From assembly GCA_020056515.1 (NCBI GenBank), contig JAGVHP010000032.1, positions 1-14,415 of the forward strand: a stretch of DNA of 14,415 nt, written 5' to 3'. The stretch's first letter is position 1; every line of letters begins with the position of its first letter. This DNA comes from Candidatus Shapirobacteria bacterium (GTDB lineage Bacteria > Patescibacteriota > Microgenomatia > UBA12405). Of the stretch, positions 1 through 6,286 are shown in pieces. The position numbers and the translations under genes were made by a program. The notes beneath the pieces are model-generated. The model was not told the origin of the DNA. It was given only the letters and a program-made list of their open reading frames with translations, and searched no databases.

Positions 1-50
1 AATTAAATGAAAATACATAATAATCTATTTCAGAAAATTCCTTTGTTTAT

Positions 51-59
51 TGATATAAT
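51..59 (+). promoter_or_regulatory. Extended -10 promoter of rpmE
   Basis: TGA followed by a perfect TATAAT at 54-59 forms an extended -10 element (TGnTATAAT). No good -35 was found at 16-18 bases. Only 7 bases separate the hexamer from the ATG at 67, so transcription should begin at or one base before the start codon and give a leaderless mRNA. There is no Shine-Dalgarno sequence. Confidence 0.65.
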
Positions 60-66
60 CAACCCT

Positions 67-342
67 ATGAAAGCCGCTATTCATCCTCAATATTTTGATA
101 ACTGCGCCGTAACTTGTGCCTGTGGCAACAAATATACCACCGGTTCTACTGTCGAAAAAATCGAAGTCGAAGTTTGCAGCCTTTGTCATCCATTTTTTAC
201 CGGCACTCAAAAATTTGTCGACATCAAAGGAAGAATTGATAAGTTTCGGGAAAAACAAGCTCAAGGTGTTGCCTTCAAAGCTAAAAAATTGGCTAAAAAA
301 TCTGATAAGACCAAGAAAATCGAAAAAGAAAAATTGAATTAG
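67..342 (+). CDS. rpmE: 50S ribosomal protein L31
   Basis: Ribosomal protein L31 of the large subunit, 91 aa. The N-terminus (MKAAIHPQY) and the HPFFTGTQKF segment match the family. The zinc-binding cysteines of the C+ form are present as C17-x-C19 and C37-x-x-C40. The tail from about residue 55 is longer than in Escherichia coli and very rich in lysine, as expected for rRNA binding. The frame is open back to an ATG at 7, but L31 begins at the ATG at 67, and a TATAAT ends 7 bases before it, so the 67 start is chosen. The stop codon TAG is followed directly by the prfA ATG (TAGATG), suggesting co-transcription and translational coupling. rpmE next to prfA is a common bacterial order. Confidence 0.93.
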   Translation: MKAAIHPQYFDNCAVTCACGNKYTTGSTVEKIEVEVCSLCHPFFTGTQKFVDIKGRIDKFREKQAQGVAFKAKKLAKKSDKTKKIEKEKLN

Positions 343-1047
343 ATGCCTACCATTAATCCTAATATTGCCATTCTCGAATTCCGTCCCGGTCCCGGCGGCG
401 AAGAATCCAGCCTCTGGATGGATGATTTGATGCGCATGTATAGCCGCTATGCTACCAAAGTCGGATGGCTTACCACCCAAATTGATACAAACATAATCAA
501 AATCTCCGGTATTGGTGCCTTTGATCAGCTCCAATGGGAAACCGGTACCCATCGGGTTCAACGAATACCGGTAACCGAAAAACATGGCCGAATCCACACC
601 TCGACTGCCGCCGTTGTTGTCCTCCCTAAAATCACCTCTTCTGATGTTCAATTCAATCCCGACGATATTGAAATCACCGCCTCCCGCGCCGGCGGTCACG
701 GCGGTCAGAATGTCAATAAGGTCTCCACTGCCGTTCGGCTTCTCCATAAACCAACAGGGTTAACCTTCTCCGTCCGCCAAGAACGCTCTCAACAACAAAA
801 CCGGGAAATCGCTCTGGACCTTCTTCGGGCCAAACTCTGGCAAATGGAGGAAGACAAGCGCCTGGCTGCTACCGGCTCTACCCGTGACAAAATCGGCTTG
901 GCTATGCGGGCTGATAAAATCCGTACCTACAATTACGCCCGTAATCAAATCAAAGACCACCGGATTAACAAAGAATTTCCTTTATCTAAATGCCTCGACG
1001 GCGACCTGACTGACCTGCTTCTCGAACTCACTATATTAAGTCCGTAA
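343..1047 (+). CDS. prfA: Short peptide chain release factor 1 lacking domain 1
   Basis: Class I release factor that reads UAA and UAG and triggers peptidyl-tRNA hydrolysis. Seen: the RF1 codon-recognition tripeptide PVT at residues 76-78 (in QRIPVTEKHGRIH), the catalytic GGQ at 120-122 (in RAGGHGGQNVNKVST), and the family C-terminus with KIRTYNYARNQ and DGDL. The protein is 234 aa against about 360 for usual RF1. It begins at the equivalent of the domain 2 start (AILEFRPGPGGEE), so roughly the first 110 residues are absent. Nothing upstream can encode them, because the intact rpmE ends at the preceding base. PVT rather than SPF argues against RF2. The gene begins immediately after the rpmE stop and has no Shine-Dalgarno of its own. 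Its 3' end overlaps the convergent gene by 12 bases. prmC, often next in other bacteria, is not here. Confidence 0.92.
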   Translation: MPTINPNIAILEFRPGPGGEESSLWMDDLMRMYSRYATKVGWLTTQIDTNIIKISGIGAFDQLQWETGTHRVQRIPVTEKHGRIHTSTAAVVVLPKITSSDVQFNPDDIEITASRAGGHGGQNVNKVSTAVRLLHKPTGLTFSVRQERSQQQNREIALDLLRAKLWQMEEDKRLAATGSTRDKIGLAMRADKIRTYNYARNQIKDHRINKEFPLSKCLDGDLTDLLLELTILSP

Positions 1048-1542
1048 ACCACCTGCCACTGCCACCATTCTTATAGACATTAATTTCGTACCATATGCCT
1101 CTCCGGCAACTCCAACGTCCAGCTTATCTCCAACTTCACGTAATTTAAATACACCCTCACAAAAAAAGGGCGAATTACCCACGGACAAACCCTTTCTACC
1201 GGTATTTTCGTTAACCAAATTCCGATCCGACCAAAGATGTAGTCTATTTTCACCTAATACTACAGCTACCGTACTCACAATTTTAACTTCTGCCAAACCT
1301 CCTTGGCCCCTTACCCTGACGGCAAACATAATAGGGTTTTCGGCGTCATATTTTATCTTATCCAAATCTGTTCTCGCCACCTGCCATGATGACGGACTTC
1401 CCAGTCCTCCATTTCTCCTCGCCACTAGATCTAAACTCTGACCCCCTAAAACCTGCATCTCATGGTACACTCCTGGACCAAAACAAGCCGCCTCTCTTCC
1501 TCGAGTTACTGTCACCGCCACCCCTTTTATAAAAGACACCAT
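1036..1542 (-). CDS. Hypothetical protein, 168 aa
   Basis: Not recognised. The predicted protein is rich in valine and glycine with alternating hydrophobic residues, suggesting a beta-rich fold. It has two cysteines (C20 and C128) and no clear signal peptide or membrane segment. The case for a real gene is the promoter: TTGAGA, 18 bases, TATAAT, then 7 bases to the ATG at 1542. No other long reading frame fits 1048-1542. It converges on prfA with a 12-base overlap at the 3' ends and is divergent from the gene at 1637, whose promoter lies back to back with its own. The C-terminus (residues 150-168, ending MVAVAGGLRT) is hydrophobic but too short and interrupted to be called a membrane anchor. 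Confidence 0.72.
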   Translation of the reverse strand: MVSFIKGVAVTVTRGREAACFGPGVYHEMQVLGGQSLDLVARRNGGLGSPSSWQVARTDLDKIKYDAENPIMFAVRVRGQGGLAEVKIVSTVAVVLGENRLHLWSDRNLVNENTGRKGLSVGNSPFFCEGVFKLREVGDKLDVGVAGEAYGTKLMSIRMVAVAGGLRT

Positions 1543-1549
1543 AACCCGT

Positions 1550-1579
1550 ATTATAACTCACCACACACCCTTCTCTCAA
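1550..1579 (-). promoter_or_regulatory. Promoter of the 168-aa gene
   Basis: On the - strand, TTGAGA (1574-1579, 5 of 6 to the -35 consensus), an 18-base spacer and a perfect TATAAT (1550-1555). Seven bases then lead to the ATG at 1542, so the transcript is predicted to be leaderless or nearly so. Confidence 0.7.
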
Positions 1580-1600
1580 CCTAATAATATACCCCATAAC

Positions 1601-1629
1601 TTGTAAAATATACACTATCAGGATATACT
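1601..1629 (+). promoter_or_regulatory. Promoter of the 121-aa gene
   Basis: TTGTAA (1601-1606), a 17-base spacer and TATACT (1624-1629), followed by 7 bases and the ATG at 1637. It is divergent from the promoter at 1550-1579, with about 21 bases between the two -35 boxes, so a regulator bound here could affect both genes. Predicted leaderless. Confidence 0.66.
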
Positions 1630-1636
1630 CCCACTA

Positions 1637-2002
1637 ATGACAATATTCCGACATACTGCCCGAGTTCCGATAGGACATGGTGGTCGTAAAGTTGAAGTGC
1701 AAGTACTACAACAAGAAACTCACTCAACAGCAATTCTTCTTGCCCAAATGCCTTTTACTAGAGCTCACCTACCCAGTCTTATCGAAACTTCCATTATAGC
1801 TGAAGCTATTAGAATAGTTTCCCAAAATGAGCACCTTGATACGGGTCCCCAGGTCACCCTTGAACTATTAAAAGATGCCCGAGATACCTTTAAATCGATA
1901 CCTCCACCTCAAGGCACTGTACGAAGAATCGGGGTTTTATTTCAAGAACCTCGAAGCCAAGATACCACCGTCAAAGCTTTTGTCCAGGACAGAAAAATAT
2001 AA
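1637..2002 (+). CDS. Hypothetical protein, 121 aa
   Basis: Not recognised. A small soluble protein with no signal peptide, no membrane segment and no cysteine. Its predicted character is mixed alpha/beta, with a basic N-terminal stretch (MTIFRHTARVPIGHGGRKVE) and a helical middle (about residues 45-90). It is supported as a gene by the consensus-like promoter 7 bases before its ATG and by ending exactly where the convergent htrA ends: its TAA at 2000-2002 abuts the htrA stop at 2003-2005 with no base between. There is no room for a separate terminator, so the two transcripts probably run into each other. Confidence 0.7.
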   Translation: MTIFRHTARVPIGHGGRKVEVQVLQQETHSTAILLAQMPFTRAHLPSLIETSIIAEAIRIVSQNEHLDTGPQVTLELLKDARDTFKSIPPPQGTVRRIGVLFQEPRSQDTTVKAFVQDRKI

Positions 2003-3181
2003 TTAACCCTTCTTCTCCAGCTTCACCTTAATCTCGATTTCTTTTTTATCACGCCAGATTTTCATAGTTATAGTATCCCCTATCTTTCGGGTGTTAATAT
2101 AAGTTGATAGTACCGTATTTTTTTCATCGGACAGCTTTTTACCATCTACTTCGGTAATAATATCCTCCACTTTTACTCCAGCTTTCTCTGCCGGGCTTCC
2201 CGATACCACCTCCACCACATAAGCGCCACTGGGGACCTCATTTAACAGTGCCGCCTGCTTACTCACCATCCGATAAACTACCCCTAAATACGGCCTGTCA
2301 AATTGTCCCGTACTTTTAAAATTACCAATTGATTCTTTAACAATGTTTATCGGTAAAGCAAACCCGATATTTTGACCCGCCGAAGATACTGCCACATTTA
2401 CCCCGATTACTTCACCACCGGAATTAAACAAAGGTCCGCCAGAATTTCCCGGATTTATGGCCGCATCTGTTTGAATCACATTATCCAGTTTTTCACTTCC
2501 TTCAAACGGACTCCCGGCCGTTATTCCTCTTCCCAATCCCGATATCACCCCCTTGGTTACCGTCGATCTAAACTCACCCAAAGCCGTACCGATAGCAATC
2601 ACTGTCTGGCCTACTTTTAATTTGTCCGAATCACCCAATTTTACCGGAGTTAAACCGGTTTTATTTACCTTGAGTATAGCCAAATCACTAATCGGATCCC
2701 GATAAATATTCACTACCTCTGCCACTTCGTCTTTACCGACAATCACTTTATATTTGGCCTGCGTGTCAGCCACCACATGTTTATTGGTCACTATCAATCC
2801 ATCTTCGCTGATAATAAACCCGGTTCCTATATCCTGTTCGATTTTTTGCTCTCTCTGTTGGCCGGGAGCTCCAAAAAACCCGCCAAAAAAATCCATTCCC
2901 CAAAATGGATCCAAACTAACTATATTAGTTTTACTAATAGATACCGTCACCACACTGACTGTCGCTTTTTCCACTACCGTCGTCACCACCGATTCTTCAT
3001 CGATTATTTCCCTTTTCCCGCTGACAACCGACTCAACCTTCTCAACCTTTCCGGTTATTTTGTCGATCAACTTTATACCTATCTTTCGGTCTATTATCGC
3101 TCCTCCCAACACCGCCAGAGTCAGCACCACCCCCATCCCTAAACCGATAAACAAATTCTTTATATTATTAGTTTCTTTCAT
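2003..3181 (-). CDS. htrA: HtrA/DegP-family serine protease with PDZ domain, membrane anchored
   Basis: Envelope quality-control serine endopeptidase (family S1C), 392 aa. An N-terminal hydrophobic segment at about residues 9-30 acts as an uncleaved anchor, so the protease faces outward. The chymotrypsin-like domain holds the full triad: H135 (TNKHVV), D166 (DPISDLAIL) and S247 (INPGNSGGPLF). A single C-terminal PDZ domain covers about residues 285-390, with SGSPAEKAGVKVEDIITEVDG as its core. A Phe/Gly-rich insertion near residues 92-107 (FWGMDFFGGFFG) sits where HtrA proteins carry a flexible loop. The architecture (anchor, protease, one PDZ) resembles Gram-positive HtrA more than periplasmic DegP. 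It lies 15 bases after ctpA and has its own promoter, so it may be transcribed both alone and by read-through. Confidence 0.93.
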   Translation of the reverse strand: MKETNNIKNLFIGLGMGVVLTLAVLGGAIIDRKIGIKLIDKITGKVEKVESVVSGKREIIDEESVVTTVVEKATVSVVTVSISKTNIVSLDPFWGMDFFGGFFGAPGQQREQKIEQDIGTGFIISEDGLIVTNKHVVADTQAKYKVIVGKDEVAEVVNIYRDPISDLAILKVNKTGLTPVKLGDSDKLKVGQTVIAIGTALGEFRSTVTKGVISGLGRGITAGSPFEGSEKLDNVIQTDAAINPGNSGGPLFNSGGEVIGVNVAVSSAGQNIGFALPINIVKESIGNFKSTGQFDRPYLGVVYRMVSKQAALLNEVPSGAYVVEVVSGSPAEKAGVKVEDIITEVDGKKLSDEKNTVLSTYINTRKIGDTITMKIWRDKKEIEIKVKLEKKG

Positions 3182-3187
3182 AGGAAA

Positions 3188-3216
3188 ATTATAATACTAC
3201 TTCAACAACACCTCAA
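3188..3216 (-). promoter_or_regulatory. Promoter of htrA
   Basis: On the - strand, TTGAGG (3211-3216), exactly 17 bases, then a perfect TATAAT (3188-3193) and 6 bases to the ATG at 3181. The predicted start site coincides with the A of the start codon. The -35 and spacer lie inside the last codons of ctpA, whose TAG stop is at 3197-3199. Confidence 0.75.
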
Positions 3217-4402
3217 CCGCTTTTAAATACTGAACATCGACTTTGGGATCATCGCCCGGTTTTACTTCTATGTCAGGGCTAACTCCCTCACCATGAATAC
3301 TTTTACCACCGGGAAGAAGCCACTTGGCAATAGTGATGTGGAGTCCCGATCCATCAGTGAAATCCTCCGGACTTTGGACTGTTCCTTTCCCAAAAGACTT
3401 TTCCCCCACCAACTTACCCCGGTTATAATCCCGCAAAGCTCCGGCCAAGATTTCCGAAGCCGATGCGCTGCCACCGTTTATCAGTACAACTAATTTTTCA
3501 TTTACCAATTTCCCCCGACCCTTTTCTGTCCGATAGGTTATTTTTTGTCCACTTGAATCCTCCTGTTCCACCACCACTCCGTCTCTGATAAAATCTGACA
3601 CCACCAAAACACTCGCCTGCAAAAATCCACCCGGATTATTTCGCAAATCCAGCACAATTCCTCCAAAAGTACCCGGTTTTTTATTTTTTTCAGCCAATAT
3701 TTTATCCACCAGATTCGGCCAGTCCTTATATACCTGTTCACTAAATTTATACAATTTTATCCAAACTACATTATTTCCTTTTTCCGTCTTTATTTCCATC
3801 TCCAAACTGGGTACTACAATATTATCCCTCTTTAGTACCACGTCAAAAGTCCCTGTCATCCCCTCCCGAAACATTTTTAAAGTTACCTCTGTCCCCACCC
3901 TGCCCCGGATCAAATTTACCGCCTCATCCAAAGATATCCCCGCTGTATCTCGGTCAACATTTTTTCCTACATCTTTTATTTTCAAAATCAAATCCCCGGC
4001 CTTCAGCCCCGCCTTTTCTGCCGGAGTTTTAGCTAAAGGTGCCACTACCGCTAAAGTTTTATCCTTATATCCCAGCTGAATCCCAACCCCTCCAAATTCC
4101 CCCGCTAAGTCTTCATTACTGGCCTTATTTTCCGTTGGCGGCAAAAATACTGTATAGGGATCACCCAGTGACTGCACCAATCCCGAAATAGCTCCATAAA
4201 CCATGTTTTTATCTTTGATTTGGTCTTTATCAAGATATTTTTTTTGTAACACCTCCCGAACCTGCCACATCAGCCTCAAGTCTAATTTATCCTTACCTAT
4301 ATTTTTTCTAAACGCCTGATCCCAACCGATTCGGTAACCGACAGTCATAGTTATCCCGATAGTCGCCAAAATTAAAGCAATATTTCTTATTTTGCGTTGC
4401 AT
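3197..4402 (-). CDS. ctpA: C-terminal processing peptidase (S41), membrane anchored
   Basis: Tail-specific serine protease of family S41A, acting on envelope proteins. From the chosen start it is 401 aa: an N-terminal signal anchor (about residues 6-25), a PDZ domain (about 103-195, with GGVGIQLGY and KTPAEKAGLKAGDLI), then the protease core. The catalytic Ser lies in GGSASASE, most likely S314 judging by the family's 25-residue spacing to the Lys. The catalytic Lys is K339 in FGKGTVQ. The frame is open to 4453 and would add 17 residues, but that start overlaps the upstream gene. The ATG at 4402 gives a normal anchor and has a TAGAAT promoter element 7 bases before it. Processing-type proteases of this family are often paired functionally with HtrA, which follows directly. 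Confidence 0.92.
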   Translation of the reverse strand: MQRKIRNIALILATIGITMTVGYRIGWDQAFRKNIGKDKLDLRLMWQVREVLQKKYLDKDQIKDKNMVYGAISGLVQSLGDPYTVFLPPTENKASNEDLAGEFGGVGIQLGYKDKTLAVVAPLAKTPAEKAGLKAGDLILKIKDVGKNVDRDTAGISLDEAVNLIRGRVGTEVTLKMFREGMTGTFDVVLKRDNIVVPSLEMEIKTEKGNNVVWIKLYKFSEQVYKDWPNLVDKILAEKNKKPGTFGGIVLDLRNNPGGFLQASVLVVSDFIRDGVVVEQEDSSGQKITYRTEKGRGKLVNEKLVVLINGGSASASEILAGALRDYNRGKLVGEKSFGKGTVQSPEDFTDGSGLHITIAKWLLPGGKSIHGEGVSPDIEVKPGDDPKVDVQYLKAVEVLLK

Positions 4403-4407
4403 CTTTT

Positions 4408-5142
4408 TTATTCTAGCACCAGCAATACCTTGCCACTTAGGGGATTTAACCATAACCTTGATCTAGCCGTTTCCTTGGATAGTTTTATCAAATCCTCAGC
4501 TTCCCTTTTTTCCATTTTCACTATTGGAATCCCTGCCCCCTTAAAGTCATCTTCTATTTCCATATCAACTATTATTATTCCCCCAACCCCCAGGGCTTCT
4601 GCTTTAGCTACTATCGCTTCCTCCCCCTCCGCCACAATCACCTGATTTTCAACATCTGACGATATTTCTGATAAATTCTTTACCCATCTACCCCTAAACT
4701 CACCCCAACCTTTTATTTCACTTATTCCCTCCGCCATCTTTTCCCAACCTTTCATATTAAAAGTTATCTTCTCTTTTTCCACCCTCACCTGATGGCAAGT
4801 TACCGGAGAATAATACTTGGTCTCAGATTCACCCAAAAACATAATCATCCCCAAGTCGTCAATCCCCATACACTTTCCACTCCGTGGAGATCTTAGCTTG
4901 TGTAATCCAAACCACCCGCCACTCCACAAAGGTTCACCCAAAACTAATTTTCTATTATCAACCCTTTTTTTTATCTCTTCTTTTACCCCAGTCCTCAAAC
5001 TTTTCCATCCTTTCAGGGGTAATCTAACTACATTTCCCCCCTCCAGTCCATAAACCACGTCACCCTTATTTACTTTATCGTCATTTTTTATCACCACCCT
5101 CGCTCCCTCTGGCACCCTCAACACCCAGACAATCTTTTTCAT
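4408..5142 (-). CDS. Hypothetical protein, 244 aa, with a possible lipoyl-like hairpin domain
   Basis: Not recognised as a named family. No signal peptide or membrane span. The N-terminal ~45 residues have the V-x-x-G-x-x-V-x-x-G-x-x-V rhythm of a barrel-sandwich hybrid (lipoyl/biotinyl-type hairpin: VPEGARVVIKNDDKVNKGDV). This is a structural guess, with no lipoylation Lys motif to support a carrier role. The middle is Trp/Gly-rich. The C-terminal third (about 170-220) alternates beta and helix, with ALGVGGIIIVDME and IPIVKME, like a swivelling or ligand-binding alpha/beta domain. Two cysteines (in GKCMG and PVTCHQ) are not in a metal motif. It occupies the place where rplI would often follow rpsR. 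It has its own promoter and starts 9 bases after the rpsR stop. Probably cytoplasmic. Confidence 0.82.
   Translation of the reverse strand: MKKIVWVLRVPEGARVVIKNDDKVNKGDVVYGLEGGNVVRLPLKGWKSLRTGVKEEIKKRVDNRKLVLGEPLWSGGWFGLHKLRSPRSGKCMGIDDLGMIMFLGESETKYYSPVTCHQVRVEKEKITFNMKGWEKMAEGISEIKGWGEFRGRWVKNLSEISSDVENQVIVAEGEEAIVAKAEALGVGGIIIVDMEIEDDFKGAGIPIVKMEKREAEDLIKLSKETARSRLWLNPLSGKVLLVLE
4410..4418 (-). promoter_or_regulatory. Extended -10 promoter of ctpA
   Basis: On the - strand, TGC-TAGAAT (TGn extended -10) with 7 bases to the ATG at 4402; no convincing -35. The hexamer is built from the last codons of the upstream gene (CTA GAA TAA). It supports the downstream ATG as the ctpA start and predicts a leaderless message. 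Confidence 0.6.
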
Positions 5143-5148
5143 GAACCT

Positions 5149-5178
5149 ATTCTACTCGGCCTTGGTGGTGAAAGGCAA
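5149..5178 (-). promoter_or_regulatory. Promoter of the 244-aa gene
   Basis: On the - strand, TTGCCT (5173-5178), 18 bases, TAGAAT (5149-5154), then 6 bases to the ATG at 5142. The TAG of the -10 hexamer is also the stop codon of rpsR. Predicted leaderless. Confidence 0.58.
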
Positions 5179-5409
5179 CAAACCCAGGTGTCTGCACTGT
5201 TTTACCGCCACTGCCAAACGTCTTTGATGTTTCATGCATACCCCGGTTATCGGTGCTGACAAAATTCTTCCCCTATTTGACAAATATATGGAAAATTTCG
5301 AATAATCTTCCCACCTTGGACTGCTTTTTTCTTTACAAAAAAGACACTCCTTTCCTCTCCCTTTAGTTGGGATTTTGAATTTATCTTTACCGCCGCGGGA
5401 ATTTTTCAT
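5152..5409 (-). CDS. rpsR: 30S ribosomal protein S18
   Basis: Small-subunit protein that pairs with S6 on the platform. 85 aa, with the family core YLSNRGRILSAPITGVCMKHQRRLAVAVKQCRHLGLLPF. Four cysteines (C22, C25, C58, C72), two of them in a CLFC pair, suggest a zinc-binding form. Third gene of the classic rpsF-ssb-rpsR block, starting 3 bases after the ssb stop. A perfect AAGGAGG lies upstream but 17 bases from the ATG, within the codons for the SSB acidic tail, so translation is probably by coupling or reinitiation rather than a well-placed Shine-Dalgarno. The usual next gene, rplI, is not present. Confidence 0.95.
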   Translation of the reverse strand: MKNSRGGKDKFKIPTKGRGKECLFCKEKSSPRWEDYSKFSIYLSNRGRILSAPITGVCMKHQRRLAVAVKQCRHLGLLPFTTKAE

Positions 5410-5412
5410 ATA

Positions 5413-5973
5413 TTAAAATGGCATCTCCTCCTTCGGTGCGCTAGAGCTGTCATCAGCGGCAGCGACCGGCTCCTCAGCTTTTTCCTCTTTAGGCGCCGCT
5501 TCTTCCGCTACTAGAGCCGGCTCGGCCCCTAAATCATCTGGGATGACAATATCCTCAATTGTTTCACCTGCAATCGGCACCTCTGATTCGGCTACCGAAG
5601 AGTCAATTCTCTGGCCACTGCCACCGGCTCCGATTCCCTTATTATCTAAAATTATCATGTCGTCAATCACTATCTCTGATACCTGCTTTCGCATGTTGTT
5701 GGCATCAACAATTTCCCGATACTGAATCCGGCCTTCAACATAGATCCGACGGCCTTTTGAGAGTAACTGGGAACACAATTCAGCCAGTTTGTTCCAAGCT
5801 ACAATCCGGTGAAATTGAGCATCTTCTTTACGTTCTCCTTGCTTAGTTACCCAAGACCGGTTGGTGGCCAAACCCATAGACACTACCGCCATCCCGGCTG
5901 GTGTATACCTTAGCTCCGGATCACGGGTTAAATTCCCTATTAACAGCACTCGATTGAGACATCTACTTGGCAT
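5413..5973 (-). CDS. ssb: Single-stranded DNA-binding protein
   Basis: Protects single-stranded DNA in replication, repair and recombination, and recruits partners. 186 aa. An OB-fold covers about residues 1-110 (NRVLLIGNLTRDPELRYTPAGMAVVSMGLATN, FHRIVAWNKLAELC, LSKGRRIYVEGRIQYR). A disordered Ala/Glu-rich linker follows, ending in the acidic tip EEMPF, a variant of the usual DDIPF that binds partner proteins. The start ATG is preceded at 8 bases by AAAGGA, formed by the last codons of rpsF, so this is one of the few genes here with a usable Shine-Dalgarno. It begins 4 bases after the rpsF stop. Placing ssb between S6 and S18 is the standard bacterial arrangement. Confidence 0.96.
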   Translation of the reverse strand: MPSRCLNRVLLIGNLTRDPELRYTPAGMAVVSMGLATNRSWVTKQGERKEDAQFHRIVAWNKLAELCSQLLSKGRRIYVEGRIQYREIVDANNMRKQVSEIVIDDMIILDNKGIGAGGSGQRIDSSVAESEVPIAGETIEDIVIPDDLGAEPALVAEEAAPKEEKAEEPVAAADDSSSAPKEEMPF

Positions 5974-5977
5974 ATCT

Positions 5978-6271
5978 TTATTCCTTTAAAATTAAATAAC
6001 GAATAACCTCCGTTTCTCGGTTAAGATAACTACTGATTTCCTTTATATTTAAAGGCTTAGGGGTTGTGACTTTTAGCTTCCAAAAATCCCCCTTGTTATG
6101 ATTTTTAATTAAATATGCCAGTTCCTTTGTTCCCAATTGTTCTTTTGAATTAATTTTAGCCTCAAAAGGTGTCAGTACCTCCCCTAATTTAGAGAGAACC
6201 TTTTCCTTGTTCTTCTCTTCAGCTTTGGGGTTAAACACCACTATTACCTGGTAGTCGAAAACCTTTTTCAT
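5978..6271 (-). CDS. rpsF: 30S ribosomal protein S6
   Basis: Small-subunit platform protein, partner of S18. 97 aa, typical length. Recognised by the ferredoxin-like pattern: YQVIVVFNPK at the first strand, the GTKELAYLIKNHNKGDFWKLKV segment, and the C-terminal EISSYLNRETEVIRYLIL. First gene of the rpsF-ssb-rpsR block. It starts 8 bases after the cysS stop, inside which lies a 14-base perfect palindrome. No Shine-Dalgarno and no convincing promoter were seen, so it may depend on cysS transcription. Confidence 0.95.
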   Translation of the reverse strand: MKKVFDYQVIVVFNPKAEEKNKEKVLSKLGEVLTPFEAKINSKEQLGTKELAYLIKNHNKGDFWKLKVTTPKPLNIKEISSYLNRETEVIRYLILKE

Positions 6272-6272
6272 A

Positions 6273-6286
6273 AAGCTAATTAGCTT
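6273..6286. repeat. 14-base perfect palindrome in the cysS-rpsF junction
   Basis: AAGCTAATTAGCTT is its own reverse complement. It covers the cysS stop codon and the spacer before rpsF, ending 1 base short of the rpsF start. It could be an operator-like site or chance in AT-rich DNA. It is AT-rich and has no loop, so it would make a poor RNA hairpin. Confidence 0.4.

Noticed and set aside
7..66. Upstream ATG extending L31 by 20 residues
   Set aside because: L31 begins MKxxIHP at 67, the extension has no homology pattern, and the promoter -10 lies inside it.
25..747. Long - strand reading frame of 240 codons opposite rpmE and prfA
   Set aside because: It is antisense to two clear genes, its protein has no family features (Phe/Gly-rich shadow), and the + strand genes are certain.
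6273..6286. The 14-base palindrome as an S6:S18 autoregulatory leader motif
   Set aside because: It has no loop and is AT-rich; the known leader structure was not recognised. Kept only as a repeat.
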